Assembly (NCBI GenBank): GCA_002869185.1
Contig: PKTN01000005.1
Location: 62,001-126,000 of the forward strand
Direction of reading: 5' to 3'
DNA length: 64,000 bases
DNA from: Denitrovibrio sp.
GTDB taxonomy: Bacteria > Chrysiogenota > Deferribacteres > Deferribacterales > Geovibrionaceae
Below the pieces are notes generated by a model. That model saw only the letters and a list, made by a program, of their open reading frames with translations. It was not told the DNA's origin and did not search any database. How positions within the stretch are numbered: position 1 is the first letter of the stretch; the number at the start of each line of letters is the position of its first letter. The position numbers were made by a program, and so were the translations under genes. This document shows, one piece after another, positions 18,915-27,278 of this stretch.

Positions 18915-20106
18915 TTTTCTTCCACCCATAATCCAGTCTGCTAACCTTCTTGTCTTTCACATTGAAGCCTACTATCTTACCCGCCTCTGGGTCGAACATG
19001 TTCAGCTCTTCGTGCATGAAGTATGCTGCTGAGATGACCGCTCTCTGCTCAGATCCGAGGAGTGCAATCTTGTCATTTATACCCACAGAGAATGACCGCA
19101 AGTGATCCCTATCTGTGAAACCGACCATAGTATCTTCCACAAGAGTGATAGCTGTTGCAGGCCCTGACATCTTCATACGATAAAGGAATGGGCTTCCCAT
19201 CAGCTCCTCATATCTAGCTCTCGCCTCTGGTGTCATAGCATTAAGCTCCTGAGGGAACTTTCTACACATGATCCACTCGATCTCCTCAAGTGAGTAGTTC
19301 TGCTTAAGCAGATATTGGACAGACAAGAATATAGCCTCAGAATCTGTACCAGCAGTCAGTTGAATATCGAGTTGTTCTAGTGCACGAGCATTTGACATGT
19401 CACTAGAGAGGTGTCCGTTATGCACACCTGCAACCTCACCTATAGATATCGGCTGAGGTCCCCACCAAAGTCCACGCCCCTGAGACGTAGGCCAGCGCAG
19501 GTGGATAAGGCAAGCGTCATAGTAATGATCTTCATATTTATGGATATCATAGATGTCGATGGTGTCAGCTAGTTCGTAAGCGGTTAGGAATGTCCCGTTA
19601 TACTTTGAGCTAGAAAAGATTCTCGCATCATCTATATATTTTTTATTAAACCTAGTAACACACTTATTAATGTATTCCGCTTCATCCTTTATCCTATCAC
19701 GGAACATCATCTCTTCTGGCGAAGGAGGAACAATACTATAGTGCATTATTACTGGCAGGTCGTATTCGTAATAGAATTTACGCTCCACCATATCCTTCTT
19801 TTCCAGAATGCGAAGCCCCATACTGTGGAGCACTTCGTCCAGCTCAGAGATTTTGTCTTCTGAACGGAACATAATATGAAAGTTAAAGAATCCAGTATCT
19901 TTATATAAACTTTTTAGCGTGACTCCAGCACCTGTACGTCCACGATATTGGAGACATCTAGCAGCTTTCAGGAGTGCGTCAAGACTAAAATCACCTGCAA
20001 CAGCAAGCAGACCGCAAGCTCCAGACGGGAGACCTAGCTCGCCACCAGAAAAATCATTTACAGCTATATTTCTCGATGTTGATTGTTCATCTTTTCTAAT
20101 GATCAT
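18907..20106 (-). CDS. Class II glutamine amidotransferase subunit of glutamate synthase
   Basis: I chose ATG 20106 because GGAGG lies eight bases upstream; earlier in-frame ATGs lack this. The 399-residue protein has a GATase type 2 domain. After a 30-residue leader ending 'GLPSGA', 'CGLLAVAGDFS' supplies the nucleophile Cys31, and 'YRGRTGAG' follows. Class II amidotransferases need this Cys at the mature N-terminus, so self-cleavage of the leader is expected. 'LIHLRWPTSQGRG' and 'GVHNGHLSS' line the glutamine site. It liberates ammonia from glutamine for the synthase subunit encoded downstream. It overlaps both neighbours by 8-11 bases. Confidence 0.85.
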   Translation of the reverse strand: MIIRKDEQSTSRNIAVNDFSGGELGLPSGACGLLAVAGDFSLDALLKAARCLQYRGRTGAGVTLKSLYKDTGFFNFHIMFRSEDKISELDEVLHSMGLRILEKKDMVERKFYYEYDLPVIMHYSIVPPSPEEMMFRDRIKDEAEYINKCVTRFNKKYIDDARIFSSSKYNGTFLTAYELADTIDIYDIHKYEDHYYDACLIHLRWPTSQGRGLWWGPQPISIGEVAGVHNGHLSSDMSNARALEQLDIQLTAGTDSEAIFLSVQYLLKQNYSLEEIEWIMCRKFPQELNAMTPEARARYEELMGSPFLYRMKMSGPATAITLVEDTMVGFTDRDHLRSFSVGINDKIALLGSEQRAVISAAYFMHEELNMFDPEAGKIVGFNVKDKKVSRLDYGWKKND

Positions 20107-21817
20107 GGTCGCAACCTCCATCGAATAATTCACACGCGGAGATGTATTGCTCTTTTCTGAAATCATCCAGCTTTGAGCCCTCTTTGGTTACTGTAAGAGC
20201 AGAACGTGGACAGGCCTCTACACTCTTATATGTAGCATCGCCAAGTTTATCCTCTAAGAACTCATAGAAGTGTTCATCCTTTTTAGGAGTCCATTCCTTA
20301 TGCATCTTCATAAGCGAGCCGTCACTATAGTGGTAGCACCAGTCACACTGGATACAGATACCACAGTTAAAGCATCTCGAAGACATAAGCATTGCCATAT
20401 CATCGTCAACTGTTTGAACTATCTCCTCAAAATTTGCTTCTCTATCTTCAACAGGTAGCTCGTCTTCAACTAAACGACCTGTTTTTTCAAAATATTTTGT
20501 ATTGAGTGTGCTGTAATATGCAACGTCCCTCTTTATATCTGATTCGACATCTTCGCCAAAAAACTCACGAACAGCCTTCACAGTGTCTTGAGCTAGACCA
20601 ACTACACGGACAACCATACCCACACTATCGACATGCCCCATAGAGGCGTCTCCAGTGATAAATATCTTTTCGCTGTCACCATCTTGAAGATCAGGACAAA
20701 GCATACGTGGGAAATCAACTGTAAAACTCTCGCCAACGAAATAGAGGTCTGGTCTGTCACCAATAGCAAGAACTATACGGTCAAACTCAAGTTTTTCAAT
20801 AAGCCCAGGGACAGCAAAAGGTTTTGCCCTTCCACTCTCGTCCACAGGACCAAGCTTCATTACTTGCACATGCAATCTTAAGCCTTTTTTCGTCTTCTCT
20901 ATTTTAAGTGGTTGACGAAGAAATTTATAATCCACTCCTTCAGCGATAGTATCTGCAACCTCACCAGAGTGAGCGGTCATCTCGTCCTCTGTCCTACGGT
21001 AAACAACAGTAGGATTAGCGCCGAGACGAGTACTACATCTAGCAACGTCGATTGCGGAGTAACCACCACCAATAATACAAATCTTTTCGTCTTTTTTTAT
21101 TTTCAGATCTGACACCTGATCAAAGTTGACCTTTTGCAGGAATGGAATTGCTGACTCAACTCCAGCAAGTTTTTCGCCTTCGATACCTATCTCGACAGGT
21201 TTATGAGCACCAGTCGATACAATAACAGCATCATACTCTCTAGCCAGATTGAGAAATTTATCTTTATTGATATTTTCGTTACATTTAATGTTTACGCCCG
21301 CCTTTTTGATAAAAGCCAGCTCCTTTTCAAATATATCTCTTGGATATCTAAATGCTGGGATACCTTGGGTTAGAAGTCCACCAGGTCTATCCGCCTTTTC
21401 GTAGACATCTGCGCGATAACCAAGCCTAGCGAGGAAATATGCAGCTGATAGTCCTGCTGGTCCTGATCCAATCACAGCAACAGTTTTGCCATTCTCTTCT
21501 GCAAGTTTTTTAGGCTCTAGATTATTCTTATAGCCCCAGTCAGATATAAAACGTTCCATGGCTTTAATATCTACTGGTTCATCGAACTTTGTACGATTAC
21601 AAGCTGTTTCACATGGATGATCGCAAAAACGACCACAACCTGAGCTGAATGGATTCGTCTCTTTCAAAACGTAAAACGCCTCTTCGAAACGTCCTAGCTC
21701 CGCAAGATGTAAAAAACGCGGAATGTCATTTCTGGCATAGCAACCATGGTTTCCTAGATGATCTCTGGAATAACATGGGCTAACCTTATTGTAATATAAC
21801 GGAAAAAGTTTTTTCAC
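20096..21817 (-). CDS. gltD: GltD-like NAD(P)/FAD oxidoreductase subunit of glutamate synthase
   Basis: I chose GTG 21817 because GGAGGGACAG lies just upstream; a longer reading would start at another GTG at 21859 without a ribosome site. The 573-residue protein has an N-terminal Cys-rich domain ('CGRFCDHPCETAC', about 72-84), an FAD fold ('VIGSGPAGLSAAYFLARLG', about 115-133), an NAD(P) fold ('CIIGGGYSAIDVARCSTRLG', about 245) and a C-terminal ferredoxin-like stretch ('CFNCGICIQCDWCYHY'). It passes electrons from NAD(P)H to the synthase subunit. First gene of the three-gene operon; the AATATTACAC palindrome upstream belongs to the HTH gene. Confidence 0.87.
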   Translation of the reverse strand: MKKLFPLYYNKVSPCYSRDHLGNHGCYARNDIPRFLHLAELGRFEEAFYVLKETNPFSSGCGRFCDHPCETACNRTKFDEPVDIKAMERFISDWGYKNNLEPKKLAEENGKTVAVIGSGPAGLSAAYFLARLGYRADVYEKADRPGGLLTQGIPAFRYPRDIFEKELAFIKKAGVNIKCNENINKDKFLNLAREYDAVIVSTGAHKPVEIGIEGEKLAGVESAIPFLQKVNFDQVSDLKIKKDEKICIIGGGYSAIDVARCSTRLGANPTVVYRRTEDEMTAHSGEVADTIAEGVDYKFLRQPLKIEKTKKGLRLHVQVMKLGPVDESGRAKPFAVPGLIEKLEFDRIVLAIGDRPDLYFVGESFTVDFPRMLCPDLQDGDSEKIFITGDASMGHVDSVGMVVRVVGLAQDTVKAVREFFGEDVESDIKRDVAYYSTLNTKYFEKTGRLVEDELPVEDREANFEEIVQTVDDDMAMLMSSRCFNCGICIQCDWCYHYSDGSLMKMHKEWTPKKDEHFYEFLEDKLGDATYKSVEACPRSALTVTKEGSKLDDFRKEQYISACELFDGGCDHDH

Positions 21818-21897
21818 CTGTCCCTCCGTTTGGTATTTGTAAAAAACATATGGATGCACTTTGAATTATAACTCATTTGCTTGCTGAATCAACGTAC

Positions 21898-21928
21898 AAA
21901 AACGGCGAGTGTAATATTACACCCGCCG
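21898..21928 (-). terminator. Terminator after the HTH gene
   Basis: CGGCGAGTGTAATATTACACCCGCCG (21903-21928) is a nearly perfect 13-bp inverted repeat, followed on the minus strand by five T (21902-21898). It ends the 22059-22481 transcript just before the glutamate synthase operon. Confidence 0.7.
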
Positions 21929-22058
21929 CTTTGTTATTATGAGAGAGTAGAGGTTTTATTCTGATTGCCTTTAGAAACAACCATATTTATAATCTAGACT
22001 TTTTTAGTCTCTTTTCAAGTGTTTATTATATTTTTCTTTCTGACTCAGTAAATATAAC

Positions 22059-22481
22059 TCAAAGAGAGCTTTCCAAATAGAGTAGTTTTTCGATAGAGGA
22101 TCGTATCTGTTTTGATATCTCTTCTTTAGGCTTAGCCTTATTCATGTATGCTGTGACAGCTTTAGCAGTCTCGGCTAAAACCTCCGCTGCCACATCAGTG
22201 GTGGTATTTTTACTGTTATAATCAGGGAGTCGACTAACACAACACCCCATATCACGTGCAATAAGGTTAAGAACATCTATGTTCTTATATTTAATTAATA
22301 CATGAAGAAAGTTTTCTAAGGTTGCAGACTTGCTACTATCATATGCATAATTCTTTAGTTGGTTGACAGAGATACTAAGCTCACAAGCAAGTTTTTCCCT
22401 GCGAATGCCTTTTTTATTGATACTTTTAAAAAGCTCTCCACTTATCTCACATGCATAACGTCTAAAGTCGCCCATATTCAT
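22059..22481 (-). CDS. Small HTH DNA-binding protein (phage CII-like pattern)
   Basis: The 140-residue protein has a helix-turn-helix segment at about residues 25-65 ('RREKLACELSISVNQLKNYA'), followed by 'LENFLHVLIKYKNIDVLNLI'. This layout resembles phage regulatory CII/CP76-type proteins. The C-terminal half is helical and charged ('AAEVLAETAKAV', 'KLLYLES'). No phage genes are nearby. It is divergent from the small gene at 22620, and the shared 138-bp intergenic region could hold an operator. The regulated target is unknown. Confidence 0.6.
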   Translation of the reverse strand: MNMGDFRRYACEISGELFKSINKKGIRREKLACELSISVNQLKNYAYDSSKSATLENFLHVLIKYKNIDVLNLIARDMGCCVSRLPDYNSKNTTTDVAAEVLAETAKAVTAYMNKAKPKEEISKQIRSSIEKLLYLESSL

Positions 22482-22619
22482 ACCCTCAAAGTAGATACTT
22501 CAAACAATTCTATATCTGTGAATTTTACACAACACATATATAATAAACTCTTATATACTATATAGAATGATATTTCAATATAGTTTTCATTAAGTGAATT
22601 GTTCCTACTTGGAGTTTTC

Positions 22620-22883
22620 ATGAACATCTATATCGTTTATTGCGACTTTGAAATTGAGAGTACAGAAGGGATGGCTATTGCTGAGATACTAAATAGCTTC
22701 AAAGGGGTAAGATTTATGCCAACAGCATGGTTAATTTTGTCCGCCAACCCATCCAGTATAATTTTTCATAATATTTCTAAAGTTAACCCATCAGGAAAAT
22801 GTGTAATGATATCTAGATTGGATGATGATTTTCACTTCAACTGCTCTGACAATATCAGGAATTGGATAAATAAACATAGATAA
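22620..22883 (+). CDS. SinR/Cas2-like small ferredoxin-fold protein
   Basis: I chose the ATG at 22620 because TTGGAG lies seven bases upstream; the longer form at 22599 has no ribosome site. The 87-residue protein starts 'MNIYIVYCDFEIES' and has a 'WLILSANPSSIIF' strand pair and 'CVMISRLDDDFHF' before a helix. This order (strand, helix, strand 'TAWLI', helix, strand 'ISRL') matches stand-alone SinR-family proteins, which share the Cas2/VapD fold. There is no CRISPR array or cas1 in the window. A role in RNA cleavage or regulation is only an inference. Confidence 0.5.
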   Translation: MNIYIVYCDFEIESTEGMAIAEILNSFKGVRFMPTAWLILSANPSSIIFHNISKVNPSGKCVMISRLDDDFHFNCSDNIRNWINKHR

Positions 22884-22958
22884 AAGACCTGAATGGAAAC
22901 CTCTTTCTCTCAAACTAATGATTAATTGAACACCCAGACTTATCCATTAATTCTATCC

Positions 22959-22988
22959 TTGGCAAATTTTTAGTTTATACACTATAAT
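22959..22988 (+). promoter_or_regulatory. Promoter candidate for the diguanylate cyclase gene
   Basis: TTGGCA (22959-22964) and TATAAT (22983-22988) are spaced by 18 bases, about 30 bases before the ATG at 23019, which has GGAG before it. Confidence 0.6.
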
Positions 22989-23018
22989 CCAAAGAAGCAT
23001 ACACAATGGAGATCAAAA

Positions 23019-24260
23019 ATGTTTAAATTATTTGGCAATAACAGTGATGATTTCAAAGACATATTCGAGCAGTTTTATAATAATATCATGTCCAACGATC
23101 AGCTATCAATCTTCTTTAAAAACAAACATCAAGTCAGACACGTCATAGCAAAACAACTGGAGCACTTCTCAAATATACACTCAATGAACTCAGTGCAACT
23201 GAAAAGCTACTACAGAAAAATGGGTAAAGAACATGCACTTATGGGTATCAGTTTCTCAACTTTAGAGACTGCAACAGAGTATCTGTTTAGACAATTTTTA
23301 TTAAAATTCAGCTCAAAACCTGATAAAGTCGTTTCGCTTGAGCGCTTCTTTTCTAAAATGAAGTCTGACTTTGCTTACGGTTACCTAGAACACGAGATAG
23401 AAGTCTTTACTGAAAGGCTAAGATTATTAAATAGATACTCTAGCAACACACACAGCTTAAAAAATCATATAGAATGGTTTCTTATGCTTCATACTGCCAT
23501 ACTTCAAGACGATAACAACACCATAGAGATGTTATCAGAGGCAAAACCAACATTAGGCACACATAACGAATCAGCGAAAGACTTGGCTAAAGACTTAGAA
23601 AAAGTCAGTAAAAACTTTGACACACTAGAAAAAATTATGTTTTTCAACCTTAAACAACATGATTTCAAAGGAACCCTTGCCACCTACATAAGTCTCAAAG
23701 AATCATTCCTCACATTAACGTATCTACTTTCTCTCATGGAACAAGAGGCGATGTCTGAATCCTTCGCCACCGACCCACTTACTGAGGCGCTAACAAGAAG
23801 ACAGATGACAAGCATTATGGATAAATCCGCGACAAAAGCTATGATCGCAAACAGTGCGTTCACTGTCGCTATGGCGGATATAGATCACTTTAAAAATGTG
23901 AATGACACATACGGACACAAAGCTGGCGACATAGTATTAAAACAATTCTCAGCTATCCTTATGAAACACACAGCAACTGAATCTGCCGAAGTTATTAGAT
24001 ATGGTGGTGAAGAGTTCCTAATTATCTTCCCTAACTCCACAGGTGAAGAGACTTTTAAAGCGATAGATGACATGAGAGACATCATTGAAATGACCCCGTT
24101 TAATATAGGTACAGGAATGATACATATCACATCAAGTTTCGGGCTGAACGAGGTCAAACCTTCAAAAGGCGAAATCCCCGATCCTCTTGCTATTATTAAA
24201 GAAGCTGATGAGAATTTATACCTTGCAAAGAAATCAGGAAGAAACTGCGTAAAAATATAA
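23019..24260 (+). CDS. Diguanylate cyclase with N-terminal globin-like sensor
   Basis: The 413-residue soluble protein has an all-helical N-terminal domain (1-150) with 'KMGKEHALMGISFSTLETAT' (His72). This resembles the proximal-His helix of globin-coupled sensors, which bind heme and sense O2 or related gases. A helical linker follows (150-250), then a GGDEF domain with 'DIDHFKNVNDTYGHKAGD' and the active-site loop 'GGEEF' at 329-333. Thus it should make cyclic di-GMP. No RxxD inhibitory site is seen in the usual position, so product inhibition may be absent. The heme assignment rests on pattern only. A structured RNA with a terminator lies 30 bases downstream on the same strand. Confidence 0.8.
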   Translation: MFKLFGNNSDDFKDIFEQFYNNIMSNDQLSIFFKNKHQVRHVIAKQLEHFSNIHSMNSVQLKSYYRKMGKEHALMGISFSTLETATEYLFRQFLLKFSSKPDKVVSLERFFSKMKSDFAYGYLEHEIEVFTERLRLLNRYSSNTHSLKNHIEWFLMLHTAILQDDNNTIEMLSEAKPTLGTHNESAKDLAKDLEKVSKNFDTLEKIMFFNLKQHDFKGTLATYISLKESFLTLTYLLSLMEQEAMSESFATDPLTEALTRRQMTSIMDKSATKAMIANSAFTVAMADIDHFKNVNDTYGHKAGDIVLKQFSAILMKHTATESAEVIRYGGEEFLIIFPNSTGEETFKAIDDMRDIIEMTPFNIGTGMIHITSSFGLNEVKPSKGEIPDPLAIIKEADENLYLAKKSGRNCVKI

Positions 24261-24289
24261 ATTAAACTCTTGCAGAAAGCCCAAGGTGA

Positions 24290-24397
24290 CCTACATTAGT
24301 AGTATCAACACCGGACGGATAGAACGTCGGAGACGCGGAAAGGTCTCGTGTGAAATAATAATTTCCCCGGAGTTGTTAAAATAAATAGGGAGGTAGG
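24290..24397 (+). ncRNA. Candidate structured RNA (multi-branched)
   Basis: CCTAC (24290-24294) pairs with GTAGG (24393-24397). CAACACCGG (24306-24314) pairs with CCGGAGTTG (24367-24375) with one A-A mismatch. Inside are two small hairpins, GACG/CGTC (24314-24328) and GAGAC/GTCTC (24330-24347). Nested stems and a downstream terminator suggest a small RNA or a regulatory 3' UTR of the diguanylate cyclase gene. I cannot match it to 6S, SRP, tmRNA, RNase P or a known riboswitch. Confidence 0.45.
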
Positions 24398-24417
24398 ACC
24401 ATTAATACCTCGATTTT

Positions 24418-24465
24418 AAGCCCCTGCTAAATAGATCTTGATAACAAGGTTTTGTGGGGGCTTTT
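24418..24465 (+). terminator. Rho-independent terminator with inner hairpin
   Basis: AAGCCCC (24418-24424) pairs with GGGGCTT (24457-24463), then TT. The long loop contains ATCTTG/CAAGGT, which can stack as a second hairpin. It ends the diguanylate cyclase/structured RNA transcript before the convergent lpxK gene. Confidence 0.75.
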
Positions 24466-24483
24466 CAATTTCTGATATTTCAA

Positions 24484-25374
24484 CTAATCAAGCAACTTTA
24501 AAAGCCCTTCTCTGTCACGAACATTTATATTAATTTTCAGATAATGCATATTTTCTTTCACATCATCAGGCAGTTTGACATAATCCTTCTCTGTAGTAAC
24601 GATCATCTCAGCTTCTATCTCTCTCGCCTTTCTTTCGATGACATAGGTATCCCTATCATCATATCCATGATGGTCTGAATAAACCTTTCTACCAACAATA
24701 TCTGCACCAAGAGATTTTACATACTTAAAAAACTTTCCAGGTGAAGCTATCCCAGCGAAGGCAAAGACACCCTTCCCTTTGAGGTCAACATCCACTTGAC
24801 CATTCTCATTAAACACGCCCATATGCTCAATATTACTAAAGAAAACTGGTTTCCCTTTAAGGTAGTTTGCAACCTTTTTGGGGATTGTTTCATTTATTGC
24901 TCTAGTAAAGATGATAATATCAGCCCTCTTCAGTGCGGATGCTGGTTCACGCAAATAACCAAACGGAAACATCCAACCTGTCGAGGCTGGTCTTTTATGG
25001 TCTAACAGAACAATATCTATGTCCCTCTTCATTTTGCGATGCTGAAAACCATCATCTAAAAGATAAATATCAGGTTGAAACTTCCTCTCAGCGAACTCAT
25101 ACGACCTGAAGCGCTCCTTACCTGTGATAACAATCGCTTCTGGACAGTTTTTTGCCATCATATAAGGTTCATCGGCAGCCTTATCAGGTCCAACCAGAAT
25201 CTCTTTGCCATCACTGATAACATTTGTCTCGTATCCGATATTCCCTTTATACCCTCTAGAGAGGATGCATACCTTTTTGCCCTGTGCGATAAAGTGCTTA
25301 GCTAACATAATAGTGACAGGTGTTTTACCCGTACCACCCATAGAAATATTTCCAATGGAAATGATTTTAGACAT
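24484..25374 (-). CDS. lpxK: Tetraacyldisaccharide 4'-kinase LpxK, short form
   Basis: The 296-residue protein has the LpxK P-loop at its very start ('SIGNISMGGTGKTPVTIML'), then 'LSRGYKG' and 'LLDDGFQHRKMKRDIDIVLL' (about 103-122), and 'FAFAGIASPGKFF' further on. It phosphorylates the lipid A disaccharide at the 4' position. Usual LpxK proteins have about 40-50 more N-terminal residues forming a membrane anchor; here an in-frame TAA just upstream rules out a longer start. The ATG lies inside the end of the glycosyltransferase gene (8-bp overlap), so the two are coupled. That membrane protein may help keep LpxK at the inner membrane. Confidence 0.87.
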   Translation of the reverse strand: MSKIISIGNISMGGTGKTPVTIMLAKHFIAQGKKVCILSRGYKGNIGYETNVISDGKEILVGPDKAADEPYMMAKNCPEAIVITGKERFRSYEFAERKFQPDIYLLDDGFQHRKMKRDIDIVLLDHKRPASTGWMFPFGYLREPASALKRADIIIFTRAINETIPKKVANYLKGKPVFFSNIEHMGVFNENGQVDVDLKGKGVFAFAGIASPGKFFKYVKSLGADIVGRKVYSDHHGYDDRDTYVIERKAREIEAEMIVTTEKDYVKLPDDVKENMHYLKININVRDREGLLKLLD

Positions 25375-26137
25375 CTTTTTTATCCTGCTGAATCTCGTAT
25401 AGGAAGAGATATTTTAAGTAGACATATATAAATGAGCTGACAGCGACTGCCAACCCTGCGAAACCATCCATAAAGCCAAGTTTAAGGAAGTATTTTTTAA
25501 CAAATGCAAATATTGGTTTTGTGATTATTGCAAAATATGAAAACTTTTTACCATTCTCATCATAAGATTTTGCAGCAATTTTGGAATATTTTACTAACCT
25601 TTGATAGTGATCATAGATATCTTTATAAGAAAAATGAAGTAAATCGCCACCCTTTATCTTTTCCACACTACCATTAATCTCAAGCACATCGTGCGGATCG
25701 TAACCGCCCCACTTTGGCTGGCTACTGCTTTTCACGAGGCGAAGTTTCCAGTCTGGTTGCCAGCTATACTTAAGATATTTACCCATATAATGTGTTCTAC
25801 GATTCAGTATATACCCATCGGATGTAGGCTTACTAATAGCTTGCTTTATTGATATAAGAAGTTCTGGAGTAACAACCTCGTCGCAATCTAATGCCAAAAT
25901 CCACTCATTTGAACATTTTTCCAGAGCTGAGTTTTTCTGCATTACATGCCCTTTCCAGTCCTCATCATAAACCTTTGCACCATAGCTTTCTGCGATCTCA
26001 ACCGTTTTATCAGTAGAGTGAGAATCAACTATGATAATTTCAGACGCAACATCAGCGATAGCCCCAAGGGTTTTGCCTATGTTTGCCTCTTCATTAAATG
26101 AAATTATAGCTACTGAAAGTGAAAGTTTTTCCTGCAT
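25367..26137 (-). CDS. Family 2 glycosyltransferase, LPS core type
   Basis: The 256-residue GT-A enzyme starts 'MQEKLSLSVAIISFNEEANI' and has 'IIIVDSHSTDKTVEIA' (about 34-49), the metal-binding 'LALDCDEVVTPEL' (about 80-92) and 'HYMGKYLKYSWQPDWKLRL', as in WaaE/KdtX-type core glucosyltransferases. The C-terminus has a hydrophobic segment ('GLAVAVSSFIYVYLKYLFL'), so it is likely held at the membrane. Coupling to lpxK supports a lipooligosaccharide role. The sugar donor cannot be read from the sequence. Confidence 0.85.
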   Translation of the reverse strand: MQEKLSLSVAIISFNEEANIGKTLGAIADVASEIIIVDSHSTDKTVEIAESYGAKVYDEDWKGHVMQKNSALEKCSNEWILALDCDEVVTPELLISIKQAISKPTSDGYILNRRTHYMGKYLKYSWQPDWKLRLVKSSSQPKWGGYDPHDVLEINGSVEKIKGGDLLHFSYKDIYDHYQRLVKYSKIAAKSYDENGKKFSYFAIITKPIFAFVKKYFLKLGFMDGFAGLAVAVSSFIYVYLKYLFLYEIQQDKKDV

Positions 26138-26256
26138 TTGTGTACCTTTATGTAAATATAAAACGGATTATAACAATAAATCTTAGAATTGCACACGATT
26201 TAGTTATTTTTTACTTCCATCAGTACACTTTATATGTTTAACTAAGGATAAAACAC

Positions 26257-26285
26257 TTGAGCAATTTATAACGATATTCTATAAT
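26257..26285 (+). promoter_or_regulatory. Promoter of the IclR-family gene
   Basis: TTGAGC (26257-26262), a 17-base spacer and TATAAT (26280-26285) form a good sigma-70-type promoter, 31 bases before the ATG at 26317. Confidence 0.7.
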
Positions 26286-26316
26286 AAGAAGTAAGTTTAT
26301 TTTAAGGAGCCGATAC

Positions 26317-27102
26317 ATGGTGTACAAACCAGAGGTAAAGCCTGTTCAGTCAGTCTATCACGCACTTCAACTTTTTGAAGTTTTTAGGAACGCTGAGAAT
26401 AAAGATGAATTTGGTGTTACTGAGCTGAGTAAATCACTTGGCCTACATAAAAACAATGTCTTCAGACTACTCGCAACTCTGGCATCCAGAGGGTACATAG
26501 AGCAAAATCTTAATACAGAAAATTACCGTCTCGGTATTGGGATATTTAATCTCGGACAAAAGTTTGTTAACAAACTCGGAATACTTAAGCTTTCCCGCCC
26601 TTTTATGGAGAAGATTGTATCTGAGGTGAACGAATCAGTTTATATAGGTATTCTACGTGAAGGTAACGTTATCTATCTCGACATAGCAGAAACAACCCTT
26701 CCTGTTCGTGTTGTTAGCCGTGTGGGCAAAGATGTTCCTGCATACTGTACAGCTATTGGTAAAGTTCAGCTTGCATACTCTTCTGAAGAAGAGATAAACA
26801 AGATATACATGGGCGCAAGGCTCAAGAGATACACAGACCTGACTATCACATCTCTTCCTGTACTTAAAAAAGAGCTTAAAAAGGTCGCTACTGACAACTA
26901 CGCTTTCGATGATGAAGAGTTCGAGAGCAGAGTTCGCTGTATCGCTGTGCCTATCAAAGACTACCTCGGTGTTCCTGTTGCGGCACTCAGTGTTACTGGA
27001 CCTGCATGCAGAATGACACAAGAACGTATGGAAAAAGAGATACTCCCTGTAGCTAGAAAATATGCTAGAGAGATTTCTAAGCGTCTCGGTTTCCAAGAGT
27101 AA
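26317..27102 (+). CDS. IclR family transcriptional regulator
   Basis: The 261-residue protein has a winged HTH (about 12-75: 'GVTELSKSLGLHKNNVFRLL', 'YRLGIGIFNLG') and a C-terminal IclR effector domain with 'PVRVVSRVGKDVPAYCTAIG' (about 130-150) and 'CIAVPIKDYLGVPVAALSVT' (about 208-228). IclR proteins bind small carboxylic or aromatic effectors and control nearby catabolic genes. Here the only downstream gene is dnaX behind a terminator, so its targets lie elsewhere or are its own promoter. AAGGAG precedes the ATG. Confidence 0.9.
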   Translation: MVYKPEVKPVQSVYHALQLFEVFRNAENKDEFGVTELSKSLGLHKNNVFRLLATLASRGYIEQNLNTENYRLGIGIFNLGQKFVNKLGILKLSRPFMEKIVSEVNESVYIGILREGNVIYLDIAETTLPVRVVSRVGKDVPAYCTAIGKVQLAYSSEEEINKIYMGARLKRYTDLTITSLPVLKKELKKVATDNYAFDDEEFESRVRCIAVPIKDYLGVPVAALSVTGPACRMTQERMEKEILPVARKYAREISKRLGFQE

Positions 27103-27200
27103 GCAGGTTAGCATCTGCTGGCTTATCACAATGCTGTGAATAAGGTATAGCACTCGACATTATACGCCTTCCGTTGGTCGGCTAACATAAGTAAATAACA

Positions 27201-27229
27201 AAGCCTCGTGTCAAAACGGGGCTTTTTTT
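27201..27229 (+). terminator. Rho-independent terminator after the IclR gene
   Basis: AAGCCTCG (27201-27208) pairs with CGGGGCTT (27217-27224, one G-U pair), then a run of T. It separates the regulator from dnaX. Confidence 0.8.
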
Positions 27230-27278
27230 ATCTGCAATATACCTTTACATTTCACCCCATATCCTATAATTTCTGAGT

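Noticed and set aside
22620-22883. CRISPR-Cas adaptation gene cas2
   Set aside because: Fold pattern is similar, but no cas1, effector gene or repeat-spacer array is in the window.
24290-24465. 6S, SRP, tmRNA, RNase P or cyclic di-GMP riboswitch identity for the structured RNA
   Set aside because: None of the conserved sequence blocks I know for these RNAs (for example the GEMM core or the RNase P GAGGAAAG block) is present. Left as unidentified.
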